A stretch of 64,000 nucleotides of DNA from Albibacterium sp963696875 (GTDB lineage Bacteria > Bacteroidota > Bacteroidia > Sphingobacteriales > Sphingobacteriaceae), in NCBI GenBank assembly GCA_963696875.1, contig CAVOLQ010000001.1, positions 868,001-932,000 of the forward strand, written 5' to 3'. Positions 9,500 to 18,379 of the stretch are shown here, piece after piece (position 1 is the first letter of the stretch; each line of letters opens with the position of its first letter). The notes beneath the pieces are model-generated. The model was given only the letters and a program-made list of their open reading frames with translations, did not search any database and had not been told where the DNA came from. The translations under genes were made by a program, and so were the position numbers.

Positions 9500-9544
9500 G
9501 TCAGTTTTCAGCCTATAACTAATAGACGTGGGCTGAAAACTGAC
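9500..9544. terminator. Bidirectional terminator hairpin between convergent genes
   Basis: Perfect 14-bp inverted repeat (GTCAGTTTTCAGCC at 9500-9513, its complement at 9531-9544) with a 17-base loop. It lies between the end of fabF and the end of the convergent DinB gene. The A/T runs within the arms can serve as U-tracts in either direction. Confidence 0.7.
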
Positions 9545-9549
9545 ATTTT

Positions 9550-10059
9550 CTACAAATACCGTTCTCTAATCACATTTAAATGGTGGAGAACGTGGCCAAT
9601 TATAATGTAACCCATCGCTCTTGACGAGATTGGATTTTCACCAACATGTCCAATCAGCATACTTTTCTCATTGGGCATATATCGAAATAATTGGATCGAA
9701 CTTTCACGAACAGCTTCGAATTCCTCAACAAGGCTATCGAAGGTCCTGTCGAAAACATCTACATTTCGTGCATATGAATTTTCATCCATATTTGGCAAAG
9801 ATGCTTTATCACCCCGGGCGCATGCAAGTGCCCTATAAGAAAATACCCGCTCTGTATCAATGATATGCATTAAGCTCTCTTTTATTGTCCATTTTTCTTC
9901 CGCGTATTTATAATTATGCTTTCCTTGCGAAATTTTTTTAAAGAAAGTAACTGCATCGGCTTTGTTCTGTGTCAATAGTGCAGAGAAATCTCCTTCTTCC
10001 ACAAGGTCTATATACGATTGAAAGTAAGGTTTACATTCGTGTGGTTCAGGTTTTTGCAT
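9550..10059 (-). CDS. DinB-family protein
   Basis: 169-residue four-helix-bundle protein of the DinB superfamily. The metal-binding histidines are visible: His65 in MHIIDTE and His156/His160 in GHVLHHLNVI. WTIKESLMH is the usual family lead-in. Members bind Ni or Zn and some are thiol S-transferases, but most Bacteroidota copies have no assigned role. It is transcribed convergently with fabF. It is unrelated to DNA polymerase IV, which shares the name. Confidence 0.82.
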   Translation of the reverse strand: MQKPEPHECKPYFQSYIDLVEEGDFSALLTQNKADAVTFFKKISQGKHNYKYAEEKWTIKESLMHIIDTERVFSYRALACARGDKASLPNMDENSYARNVDVFDRTFDSLVEEFEAVRESSIQLFRYMPNEKSMLIGHVGENPISSRAMGYIIIGHVLHHLNVIRERYL

Positions 10060-10292
10060 TTTATTAGGGGTTATAATCAGGACTTTTAATCGAAAGCGTC
10101 TTTGGTATCCTTATCGAAATTTGATAGTTTATGTAAACAACTTGATGAAAAATGATTTAACAAAAAAATCATGAAATGGGTTTTGTTTCCCACGTATGAT
10201 TGTTAATTTTTCATTAATAGGCATATCCTATTGTAGAATTACTTGTTTTTACTAAATATTCAGGTTCTTTAGTGTATTTTCAGATAAAAATC

Positions 10293-10300
10293 TATTTTTG
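10293..10300 (+). promoter_or_regulatory. Bacteroidota -7 element upstream of pgk
   Basis: TATTTTTG fits TAnnTTTG and ends 23 bases before the pgk ATG. The preceding 230 bases back to the DinB gene hold no other clear signal. Confidence 0.45.
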
Positions 10301-10323
10301 TTGAATATTAAAATTAGAATTAT

Positions 10324-11514
10324 ATGAAAACCATTGATGATATTAATTTTTCAGGTAAAAAAGCCCTTATTAGAGTAGACTTTAACGTGCCTTTGGACAA
10401 AGAGTATAACATTACAGACGATACCCGAATTATTGGTGCATTGCCTACAATTAGAAAAGTTCTTTCCGATGGTGGTTCGGTGATTCTAATGTCTCATCTT
10501 GGCCGTCCGAAGGCAGGGTATGAAGAGAAGTTCTCTCTAAAACACCTTGTGCCTTATCTTTCGAAAGCGTTGAACACCGAAGTGTCTTTTGCAAGTGATT
10601 GCATTGGAGAAGAAGCGATTGAAAAAGCGAGTAATTTAAAAGGTGGCGACGTTTTATTATTGGAAAATCTTCGCTTTCATAAAGATGAAGAGGCTGGTAA
10701 CGATAATTTTGCGCAGGAGTTATCCAAGCTGGGCGATGTATATGTAAACGATGCTTTCGGAACCGCGCATAGAGCGCACGCCTCTACTTCAGTTATTGCT
10801 AAATTCTTTCCTAATGCCAAATGTATAGGGTATTTGATGAAAGCGGAATTGGAAAATGCAGAAATTGTAATGAATAAATCTGAACGTCCTTTCACTGCTA
10901 TCATGGGGGGCGCTAAAGTGTCGGATAAATTAGAGCTGATTGAAGCCTTATTGGAAAAGGTAGATAATTTAATTATCGGTGGTGGAATGGCTTATACCTT
11001 TGTGAAGGCACAGGGAGGCTCGATAGGCGATTCTTTAGTAGAAATGGATAAATTGGATTTGGCTCTTGATTTAATAAAGAAAGCAGAAGAGAAAAATGTA
11101 AATTTAGTCCTGCCTACAGATTCTATTATTGCGGATCGATTTGCAAATGACGCTAATATTTATAGTGGTCCTAATAATAAAATACCAGAGGGGGAAATGG
11201 GTCTAGATATTGGACCTAATTCTGCGGCGCAGTTTACTGATATTATCAAAGCATCAAAAACTATTTTGTGGAACGGGCCGATGGGAGTTTTTGAGATGGA
11301 TAGTTTTGCCAAAGGAACTCGTGCTATTGCAAATGCAGTTGTGCTTGCAACTGAGCAAGGTGCGTTTTCTTTAATAGGCGGTGGGGATTCGGCAGCCGCT
11401 TTAGCAAAAATGAAAATGACGGAACATGTAAGCTATGTTAGCACGGGCGGTGGAGCATTGTTAGAGTATATGGAAGGGAAAGAATTGCCCGGCGTTAAAG
11501 CAATAAATAGTTAA
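10324..11514 (+). CDS. pgk: Phosphoglycerate kinase
   Basis: Glycolytic and gluconeogenic enzyme that interconverts 1,3-bisphosphoglycerate plus ADP with 3-phosphoglycerate plus ATP in the cytosol. The 396-residue length is standard. The substrate-binding N-terminal motif RVDFNVPLD, the arginine loop SHLGRPK, the hinge motif WNGPMGVFE and the nucleotide-binding GGGDSAAAL are intact. It is a single gene with its own -7 element and a strong terminator about 120 bases downstream. Confidence 0.97.
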   Translation: MKTIDDINFSGKKALIRVDFNVPLDKEYNITDDTRIIGALPTIRKVLSDGGSVILMSHLGRPKAGYEEKFSLKHLVPYLSKALNTEVSFASDCIGEEAIEKASNLKGGDVLLLENLRFHKDEEAGNDNFAQELSKLGDVYVNDAFGTAHRAHASTSVIAKFFPNAKCIGYLMKAELENAEIVMNKSERPFTAIMGGAKVSDKLELIEALLEKVDNLIIGGGMAYTFVKAQGGSIGDSLVEMDKLDLALDLIKKAEEKNVNLVLPTDSIIADRFANDANIYSGPNNKIPEGEMGLDIGPNSAAQFTDIIKASKTILWNGPMGVFEMDSFAKGTRAIANAVVLATEQGAFSLIGGGDSAAALAKMKMTEHVSYVSTGGGALLEYMEGKELPGVKAINS

Positions 11515-11634
11515 GGGAGGTTTTGGGCAGTTTTTTAAATCGTTCGCATCTCCTTGTATGACAATTTGAGGATGAGAAAGGAAACTAAAACAATCTGATT
11601 GCCAAAGTTTATAATAAAATATATTTTTTACGGA

Positions 11635-11660
11635 AGCCCGACGGAAGTCGGGCTTTTTTG
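11635..11660 (+). terminator. Rho-independent terminator after pgk
   Basis: Stem AGCCCGAC/GTCGGGCT with a GGAA tetraloop, followed by a run of T from 11654 to 11659. It separates pgk from the dcw cluster. Confidence 0.85.
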
Positions 11661-11731
11661 TTGTTATAAACCGTGTAGGCAGAGTATTTGGATCATTTTT
11701 GCGATAGGGGTTGAATGTTAATAACTTTTTT

Positions 11732-11757
11732 GTGGGAGAAAGTGGGGGAAAGTGGAG
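11732..11757 (+). promoter_or_regulatory. Probable MraZ operator: three 10-bp direct repeats
   Basis: GTGGGAGAAA at 11732, GTGGGGGAAA at 11742 and GTGGAG at 11752 repeat with exactly 10-bp period, so the TGGG/TGGA cores recur on one helix face. MraZ is known to bind TGGGN direct repeats with 5-base spacers upstream of its own gene, and this array lies 45 bases before mraZ. A -7-like TACTTTTA at 11766-11773 follows directly, so the repeats cover the -33 zone and would let MraZ control the cluster. Confidence 0.75.
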
Positions 11758-11801
11758 TTAATTTGTACTTTTACATTGGAATTAATGGATAAGTCTGTAT
11801 T

Positions 11802-12266
11802 ATGAACCATTTCCTCGGAGAATTTGAATGTAAGCTTGACGCCAAAAACAGAATGGTGTTACCTGCTGCGCTTAAAAGGCAGATGCCTGACGTTGAGCGT
11901 GAGGGACTTATAATAAACCGAGGTTTCGAGAAGAATTTAGTGATTTATACACGTCAGGAGTGGAGGAATATTATGGAGAAGCTGGAACGTTTAAATCCTT
12001 TTGATAGAAAGAACAGAGAATTTATTCGCCAGTTTAGTCGGGGTGCAACCGAGTTGAATCTTGATGCGGCGGGACGTGTTTTGATTCCAAAGTCTCTTTC
12101 CGCCTACGCAGGAATTAACTCTGAGCTTGTCCTGTCCTGCCAGATTAGTAAGATTGAAGTTTGGGATAAAGCTGCTTATGAAGCTCAGTGGAATGATGAT
12201 AGTCATGATTTTGCAGCTCTCGCTGAAGAGGTGATGGGCGATTCAAAAAGGAGGGAAGATGTCTAG
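11802..12266 (+). CDS. mraZ: Transcriptional regulator MraZ
   Basis: First gene of the dcw cluster; 154 residues with two SpoVT-AbrB-like swapped-hairpin domains. The N-terminal half starts FLGEFECKLDAKNRMVLP and the second half carries LDAAGRVLIP; both are the family's DNA-binding loops. MraZ forms a ring and represses its own operon by binding repeats upstream of mraZ, and matching repeats are present at 11732-11757. The C-terminal tail is slightly longer than in the 143-152 residue proteins of Proteobacteria. It overlaps rsmH by eight bases. Confidence 0.96.
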   Translation: MNHFLGEFECKLDAKNRMVLPAALKRQMPDVEREGLIINRGFEKNLVIYTRQEWRNIMEKLERLNPFDRKNREFIRQFSRGATELNLDAAGRVLIPKSLSAYAGINSELVLSCQISKIEVWDKAAYEAQWNDDSHDFAALAEEVMGDSKRREDV

Positions 12267-13164
12267 CCAGTACCATGTGCCGGTAATGTTGCAAGCCTGC
12301 ATGGATGGTTTAGCTATTAAGCCTGATGGTGTGTATGTGGACGTTACTTTTGGCGGCGGTGGTCATTCCAAGGAGATTTTGAGACTTTTAGGGCCTGAAG
12401 GGCGATTATTTGCTTTCGATCAGGATCCTGATGCTTTAGAAAATGCGATTGCTGATGATCGTTTTCGTCTGATTCATCAGAATTTCAGGTTTTTGAAGAA
12501 TAATTTAAAATTTGCTGGCGTCACGCAGGTTGATGGGATTTTAGCCGATTTGGGTATCTCATCTCATCAGATTGATGACGGAAGTCGTGGTTTTTCCACT
12601 CGTTTTGATGCTGATTTGGACATGCGAATGGGTCAAGTTGGAGAGTTGGATGCTAAGAAAATAGTGAATGAATACAGTGAAGAGGAGCTTCACCGCATTT
12701 TTGGTATGTATGGGGAAATCATAAATGCCAAAACTTTAGCTAAAACGATAGTCACTGCGCGATTAATTGAACCTATTTTGACGATTAATCAATTGAAGAA
12801 TGTGGCTGAGAAGGTAGCACCTAAACGTAAAGAAAATAAATATTATGCTCAGCTTTTTCAGGCTTTGCGAATTGAAGTAAATAAGGAATTGGAAGCCCTT
12901 GAAGCTTTTCTTGAGCAATCTGTTGATGTGTTGAAGCCAGGCGGGCGTTTGGTGGTAATGTCTTATCATTCTTTAGAAGATCGATTGGTGAAAAACTTTA
13001 TGCAAAAAGGAAAGTTTAGAGGGGAGGTGGAAAAAGATTTTTACGGTAATGAAATTAAGCCTTTTAGGGTTGTAACTAGAAAAGTAATTACAGCTTCTGA
13101 GGATGAAATAAAATTGAACGCACGGGCTAGAAGTGCTAAGTTAAGGGTGGCAGAAAAAATATAG
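12259..13164 (+). CDS. rsmH: 16S rRNA (cytosine(1402)-N(4))-methyltransferase
   Basis: Also called MraW; methylates N4 of C1402 in the decoding centre of 16S rRNA using SAM. The 301-residue protein has the SAM-binding motif DVTFGGGGHS, the acidic strand FAFDQDPDA, the motif DGILADLGISSHQ and the C-terminal SYHSLEDRLVK, all diagnostic. An inserted helical domain lies near residues 120-200. It overlaps mraZ by eight bases and is followed four bases later by the ftsL-like gene. Confidence 0.96.
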   Translation: MSSQYHVPVMLQACMDGLAIKPDGVYVDVTFGGGGHSKEILRLLGPEGRLFAFDQDPDALENAIADDRFRLIHQNFRFLKNNLKFAGVTQVDGILADLGISSHQIDDGSRGFSTRFDADLDMRMGQVGELDAKKIVNEYSEEELHRIFGMYGEIINAKTLAKTIVTARLIEPILTINQLKNVAEKVAPKRKENKYYAQLFQALRIEVNKELEALEAFLEQSVDVLKPGGRLVVMSYHSLEDRLVKNFMQKGKFRGEVEKDFYGNEIKPFRVVTRKVITASEDEIKLNARARSAKLRVAEKI

Positions 13165-13168
13165 TGTT

Positions 13169-13555
13169 ATGTCGAATACGTTTAGAAGTCCATTAAGCGA
13201 AGAGGTTCAACAGGAAATGCAAGATTCTGTTGAGGAAAAAGCAAGTGTGTCTGAGAGCTTTATTCTTAAGCTGCTTTCAGGAGGTAAGTTGTCTTCATCA
13301 TGGGCTGCGGGCTATTTGCCATTTATGCTTTTTGTGTTTTGTCTGGGAGTGATTTATATTGCTAATAGGCATCATATGGAAAATATGGTTCGAGATATCG
13401 ATCGTGTTACTAATGAGGTGAAGGTGTTAAGTTGGGAGTATAAAACGTTGCAAGCCGAGTTGATGCTGAAGAGTACCCAATCTGAAATAGCTTCCAAGGT
13501 TGAAGCCATGGGTTTAAAAGTTTTAGTAGAGCCACCTACGAAATTGAAGAAATGA
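13169..13555 (+). CDS. ftsL: FtsL-like cell-division protein
   Basis: 128-residue bitopic membrane protein: an N-terminal cytoplasmic part (about 1-48), one transmembrane helix (about 49-66) and a periplasmic leucine-zipper-like segment with heptad spacing (about 70-115). This layout and its place between rsmH and ftsI identify the FtsL position of the divisome, although the sequence is weakly conserved. FtsL works with FtsB/DivIC and FtsQ to activate FtsWI. The cytoplasmic N-terminus is longer than in E. coli, as is common in Bacteroidota. Confidence 0.8.
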   Translation: MSNTFRSPLSEEVQQEMQDSVEEKASVSESFILKLLSGGKLSSSWAAGYLPFMLFVFCLGVIYIANRHHMENMVRDIDRVTNEVKVLSWEYKTLQAELMLKSTQSEIASKVEAMGLKVLVEPPTKLKK

Positions 13556-13595
13556 TAAAACAGTAATATAGCGAGAATATATTGTGTAAATAGAA

Positions 13596-15671
13596 ATGAA
13601 TATAAAAACCGACATACTATTACGTGCATACATATCCTTTGGCGTTATGGTGGTCATTGCTATCGCAGTTATTTATAAGCTTTTTAACGTTCAGGTGGTT
13701 GAGGGGGATAAGTGGAGAGCTATGCAAGATAGTTTATCTACCAAATATGTTAATGTTGAGCCAGCTAGAGGAAATATTTACTCTGTAGACGGAAAATTGC
13801 TAGCTACTTCGGTTCCTGAATATGATATCAGGATGGATTTATTTGCTCCTGGCATTGAAAGCGACGATGTTTTTTATTCTAAAGTAGATTCTTTGTCTTT
13901 TAGTTTGTCTCGTTTTTTTGGCGATAAACCTTCTTCCCAATATTCACGTCTTCTCCGAGACGCGAGAAAGAAAAAAAATCGGTATTTTTTGATAAAGCGA
14001 AATATTAGTTATCAGCAAATGAAGTCTCTAAGAGGATTTCCTATTTTTAATTTAGGAAAGTATAAGGGTGGAATGATTGCTGAGCAAAAGAATAAGAGAA
14101 TTCTTCCGTTTCAATCCCTAGCAAATAGAACGATTGGATATAAAAATGAGAATGTACAGCCTGTTGGTTTGGAGGGTGCTTATTCGGAATATATTGATGG
14201 GATAGGAGGAAAACGATTGGTTCAACGTATTGCAGGAGGGGTGTGGATGCCGGTGAATCAAGGGTTCGATGTTGATCCTGTGGATGGAGCAGATATTGTT
14301 TCCACAATTAATATCAATATGCAAGATATAACTCAAACAGCTTTATATAACCAATTGATAAAGAGTGATGCAGATAACGGTTGTGTGGTTTTGATGGAAG
14401 TTCAAACTGGTGAAATTAGGGCAGTAGCTAACTTTACTCGCGTGAAAGAAGGGGTTTATGAGGAGAAGTTTAATTATGCCATTGCGCAAAGCGCAGAACC
14501 AGGATCAACTTTTAAATTGGCTTCTTTTTTAGTGGCCTTGGAAGACGGTAAAATAGATACCAGCGATATTGTAGATACTGGTGATGGCACATATCGTGTT
14601 CATAGGCATACTATAAGGGATTCCCAGCACGGCGGATATGGAAAGATTTCAGTTAAGCAAGCTTTCGGCGTATCCTCTAATACTGCCATTACAAAGTTAA
14701 TAAATACTCATTATAAAGAGAGTCCAGCGGCATTTACCAAGCGCTTGCATGCCATGCATATGGGCGAGAAGTTAGGTTTGCAAATTCCTGGGGAGGGAAG
14801 CCCGCTAATAAAAACTCCAGAAAGCAAGAGTTGGAGTGGTCTTTCATTAACGCAGATGTCATGGGGTTACGAGCTTAAAATGACACCGCTGCAAATGCTG
14901 GTTTTGTATAATGCTGTTGCAAATGATGGCAAAATGATAAGTCCTTTGTTTGTTCGTGAAATCCGAAAAATTGGCAATACGGTGAAAACCTTTAATGCAA
15001 GGGTTATAAATGATCAGATCGCTTCTAAATCTACCATTGGAAAATTGAAGGGGATGCTAGAGGAGGTAGTAGAAAATGGTACAGGTAGAGGGATCAAAAA
15101 TCCATTGTTTAAGATTGCAGGAAAAACCGGGACAGCACAAATAGCAAGTGGAACATCAGGCTATCGTGATCGTAAGTACCAGGCATCTTTCGCTGGCTAT
15201 TTTCCAGCCGATAATCCTAAATACTCTATGATCGTCGTTATTCAGAATCCACGTAACGGTTATTATGCGGCAAGTACTGCAGGGCCTGTTTTTGCCGATA
15301 TTGCTGAAAAGATTTACGCAAGTGATTTTGATATGTATCAACAAGTTCCCGCTGCCCAAATGGCAAATGTTGATTCCCCGCAAATTAAAAACGGATCGCA
15401 AGAGGCTAATAAAATATTAGTCGATGCCTTTGGTCTTAATGAGGTAGCGATGAACCGTGTTTCTGATAAATCTAACTTTACAGATATTTCAGATATCAAA
15501 ATAGGGCGGGTTCCCAATGTATTGGGGATGGGTTTGAAAGATGCGCTTTATTATTTAGGCAATGCAGGGTATAAAGTAATTATCAATGGTAATGGAAGGG
15601 TTGTTAATCAGGCCATTGCTGCAGGGATAAAACATCCTCCATCGCAACCTATTTTAATTGAATTGAGATGA
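13596..15671 (+). CDS. ftsI: Division transpeptidase PBP3/FtsI with C-terminal PASTA domain
   Basis: Class B penicillin-binding protein of 691 residues that crosslinks septal peptidoglycan with FtsW. One N-terminal transmembrane helix (about 10-30) precedes a dimerisation domain with RGNIYSVDGKLLA. The transpeptidase domain holds the nucleophile Ser304 and Lys307 in GSTFK, SSN in GVSSNTAI, and the KTG triad from Lys510 in GKTGTAQ. A single PASTA domain covers about 631-691, the SpoVD/PBP2x-like arrangement usual in Bacteroidota. Its last four bases overlap the murE start. Confidence 0.95.
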   Translation: MNIKTDILLRAYISFGVMVVIAIAVIYKLFNVQVVEGDKWRAMQDSLSTKYVNVEPARGNIYSVDGKLLATSVPEYDIRMDLFAPGIESDDVFYSKVDSLSFSLSRFFGDKPSSQYSRLLRDARKKKNRYFLIKRNISYQQMKSLRGFPIFNLGKYKGGMIAEQKNKRILPFQSLANRTIGYKNENVQPVGLEGAYSEYIDGIGGKRLVQRIAGGVWMPVNQGFDVDPVDGADIVSTININMQDITQTALYNQLIKSDADNGCVVLMEVQTGEIRAVANFTRVKEGVYEEKFNYAIAQSAEPGSTFKLASFLVALEDGKIDTSDIVDTGDGTYRVHRHTIRDSQHGGYGKISVKQAFGVSSNTAITKLINTHYKESPAAFTKRLHAMHMGEKLGLQIPGEGSPLIKTPESKSWSGLSLTQMSWGYELKMTPLQMLVLYNAVANDGKMISPLFVREIRKIGNTVKTFNARVINDQIASKSTIGKLKGMLEEVVENGTGRGIKNPLFKIAGKTGTAQIASGTSGYRDRKYQASFAGYFPADNPKYSMIVVIQNPRNGYYAASTAGPVFADIAEKIYASDFDMYQQVPAAQMANVDSPQIKNGSQEANKILVDAFGLNEVAMNRVSDKSNFTDISDIKIGRVPNVLGMGLKDALYYLGNAGYKVIINGNGRVVNQAIAAGIKHPPSQPILIELR

Positions 15672-17125
15672 TGAATTTAAAGCAACTAATTGGAGATTTA
15701 GAGTGTATGCAAATTATAGGCAGCACTGATGTCGATATTGCTGGTATTCAATTTGATTCTCGTGCTGTAAGTAGTAATAATTTATTTGTAGCCGTAAAAG
15801 GAACTCTTATCGATGGTCATCTGTTTATTAATAAAGCAATTGAGCTAGGTGCGTCGGCAGTTATTTGTGAAGTCATTCCGAAGGAGATAAGTAATTCTAT
15901 AAGCTATATACAAGTTTCTAATTCTGCATTGAGTTTAGCGCTTGTTGCTGCTGAATTTTATGGACACCCATCTTCTAAATTAAAATTAGTAGGTGTTACC
16001 GGCACTAACGGTAAAACAACCGTAGCGACGCTCTTGCAAAAGCTTTTTACTGAATTGGGGTACCATGTAGGATTATTATCAACAGTGCAAAATTTAGTTG
16101 GAGAAAGGGTGGTGACTGCAACACATACTACTCCTGACCCTTTAGTTCTCAATAAGCTGCTTTCTGATATGGTTGATGAGGGATGCGACTATTGTTTTAT
16201 GGAGGTAAGTTCGCATGCCATCATGCAACACCGTATCGATGGTTTAAGTTTTGCTGGAGGAGTATTTACTAATTTGAGTCATGACCACTTAGATTTTCAT
16301 AAAACTTTTGATGAGTATATAAAAGCCAAAAAAACATTTTTCGATCATCTGCCGAAGCATTCATTTGCTTTGACAAATGCAGATGATAAAAATGGGATGG
16401 TAATGTTGCAGAACACCCTTGCTTTTAAAAAGACTTATGCATTGAGATCCTTAGCCGATTATAAAGGGAAAGTATTAGAGAGTCATTTCAACGGTATGCT
16501 TATAAATATTGATGGGAATGAACTTTGGGTACGATTGGTCGGCAATTTTAATGCCTATAATATATTGGCAGCTTATGGTACTGCGCTTCTTTTAGAGCAA
16601 AATCATGCAAAAGTTTTAATGGTATTGAGTAGAATAACTGGTGCCGCTGGGAGGTTTGAAACTTTCATATCTCCAGATGGAATTATCGGTATTGTAGACT
16701 ATGCACATTCGCCTGACGCACTTGAAAACGTCCTAAAGACCATAGTAGATTTAAGGCAAGGAGCAGCGCAAATCATTACTGTTGTTGGTTGTGGTGGAGA
16801 TAGGGATAAGACCAAAAGGCCAGAAATGGCGGAAGTAGCTGTTAGACTGAGTGATAAGGTGATTTTTACCTCTGATAATCCAAGATCGGAGGAACCGCTA
16901 GCCATCTTGAAGGAAATGGAAGCCGGGGTCCCTGTGAATAAAAAGAGGAAGTATTTTACTATTTCTGATCGCCGTGAAGCGATTCGAGCCGCTTGTCATT
17001 TAGCTCTTTCTGGTGATATCGTTTTAGTGGCGGGTAAAGGCCACGAGACTTATCAGGAGATTAAGGGAGTGAGACATGCATTTGATGACAAGGAAATTTT
17101 AATAGAATCATTTAACGAGAAATAA
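15668..17125 (+). CDS. murE: UDP-MurNAc-L-Ala-D-Glu:meso-diaminopimelate ligase
   Basis: Adds the third peptide residue to the cytoplasmic peptidoglycan precursor with ATP. The 485-residue Mur ligase has the P-loop GVTGTNGKTT, the central HTTPDPL substrate loop, and DNPR at residues 403-406, the motif that selects meso-diaminopimelate over lysine. The wall is therefore predicted to be of meso-DAP type, which fits the dapA gene at 29300. It overlaps ftsI by four bases. murF is not adjacent, as is usual for dcw clusters of this phylum. Confidence 0.96.
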   Translation: MMNLKQLIGDLECMQIIGSTDVDIAGIQFDSRAVSSNNLFVAVKGTLIDGHLFINKAIELGASAVICEVIPKEISNSISYIQVSNSALSLALVAAEFYGHPSSKLKLVGVTGTNGKTTVATLLQKLFTELGYHVGLLSTVQNLVGERVVTATHTTPDPLVLNKLLSDMVDEGCDYCFMEVSSHAIMQHRIDGLSFAGGVFTNLSHDHLDFHKTFDEYIKAKKTFFDHLPKHSFALTNADDKNGMVMLQNTLAFKKTYALRSLADYKGKVLESHFNGMLINIDGNELWVRLVGNFNAYNILAAYGTALLLEQNHAKVLMVLSRITGAAGRFETFISPDGIIGIVDYAHSPDALENVLKTIVDLRQGAAQIITVVGCGGDRDKTKRPEMAEVAVRLSDKVIFTSDNPRSEEPLAILKEMEAGVPVNKKRKYFTISDRREAIRAACHLALSGDIVLVAGKGHETYQEIKGVRHAFDDKEILIESFNEK

Positions 17126-17134
17126 ACCGAATAG

Positions 17135-18376
17135 ATGCTTTATTATTTAGTTGAATATCTTAGAGAATATATGCACATCCCCGCTAGTGGTTTGTTTAGT
17201 TTTATCTCGTTTAGAACCGCGATGGCTGTGATCTTGTCTCTAATAATTACCACGATTTATGGTGGAAGACTGATTGGAATACTTCGTAATAGGCAAGTAG
17301 GGGAAACCATACGAGATTTAGGTCTAGAAGGCGAAAGCCAAAAGCAAGGAACACCAACAATGGGAGGATTAATCATTATTGGTGGTATTTTAATTCCTAC
17401 CCTCTTATTTGCGAAGATTGGGAATATTTATATCATTCTCATGCTTGTAACTACGATATGGATGGGGGCGATTGGCTTTTTAGATGATTATATTAAAGTA
17501 TTTAGAAAAAACAAAGAAGGCTTAGCAGGTCGGTTTAAAATTATTGGACAGGTTGGTTTGGGGATAATTATTGCCGTGACTATGTATTTTCATCCTTCGA
17601 TTGTAGTTAGACAGAAAGTTGTAGTTCCGGCCGTTAGTCAGATAGAAAATGCCAATAAAGTAAGTTCTCAGCCAATTGTTTATACAACGGATGTTAAATC
17701 TACTAAAACTAACATTCCCTTTTATAAAAAGAATGAATTTGACTATGGAAATGTGCTTACATTATTTGGTGCAAAAGAAGGGCAATTCGTATTCCCTTTA
17801 TTTTTAATTGTCGTCGTTTTTATCATTGCTGCAGTATCTAATGGAGCTAATATTACCGATGGAATTGATGGCCTTGCTACGGGTACATCTGCGATTATTG
17901 GAATTACATTAGCAATTTTGGCCTATGTATCGGGTAATACGATTTTTGCCGATTATCTTAATATAATGTACATCCCTGATTCTGGGGAACTGGTGGTTTT
18001 TGCCGGTGCTTTTGTAGGTGCTTGTGTAGGTTTTTTATGGTATAACTCCTATCCAGCACAGGTATTTATGGGTGATACAGGTAGTTTGGCTATAGGTGGT
18101 ATTATTGCGGCATTTGCAATAATGATCAGAAAAGAATTGTTAATACCCGTTTTATGTGGGGTCTTCTTGATTGAGAACTTATCGGTAATCCTTCAAGTGG
18201 GCTATTTCAAATATACGAAGAAAAAATTTGGGGCGGGTAAGCGAATTTTTTTAATGTCGCCTTTGCACCATCATTTCCAACTGAAGGGTTATCATGAATC
18301 TAAAATCGTAACTCGATTTTGGATTATCGGGATTCTTTTGGCAATCATAACGATAGTAACGCTAAAGGTTAGATAG
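17135..18376 (+). CDS. mraY: Phospho-N-acetylmuramoyl-pentapeptide transferase
   Basis: Makes lipid I on the inner membrane from UDP-MurNAc-pentapeptide and undecaprenyl phosphate. Catalytic motifs are present: Asp117-Asp118 in FLDDYIK, TDGIDGLA near 241-248, GDTGSLAIGG, and the histidine cluster PLHHHFQLKG. At 413 residues it is about 50 longer than the E. coli enzyme; the excess is a polar loop at about 158-218, between two transmembrane helices, seen in many Bacteroidota MraY proteins. It sits nine bases after murE and three before murD. Confidence 0.96.
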   Translation: MLYYLVEYLREYMHIPASGLFSFISFRTAMAVILSLIITTIYGGRLIGILRNRQVGETIRDLGLEGESQKQGTPTMGGLIIIGGILIPTLLFAKIGNIYIILMLVTTIWMGAIGFLDDYIKVFRKNKEGLAGRFKIIGQVGLGIIIAVTMYFHPSIVVRQKVVVPAVSQIENANKVSSQPIVYTTDVKSTKTNIPFYKKNEFDYGNVLTLFGAKEGQFVFPLFLIVVVFIIAAVSNGANITDGIDGLATGTSAIIGITLAILAYVSGNTIFADYLNIMYIPDSGELVVFAGAFVGACVGFLWYNSYPAQVFMGDTGSLAIGGIIAAFAIMIRKELLIPVLCGVFLIENLSVILQVGYFKYTKKKFGAGKRIFLMSPLHHHFQLKGYHESKIVTRFWIIGILLAIITIVTLKVR

Positions 18377-18379
18377 ATT

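Noticed and set aside
15668..18376. Loss of murF from the dcw cluster
   Set aside because: murF is usually located elsewhere in Bacteroidota, so its absence between murE and mraY is not evidence of loss.
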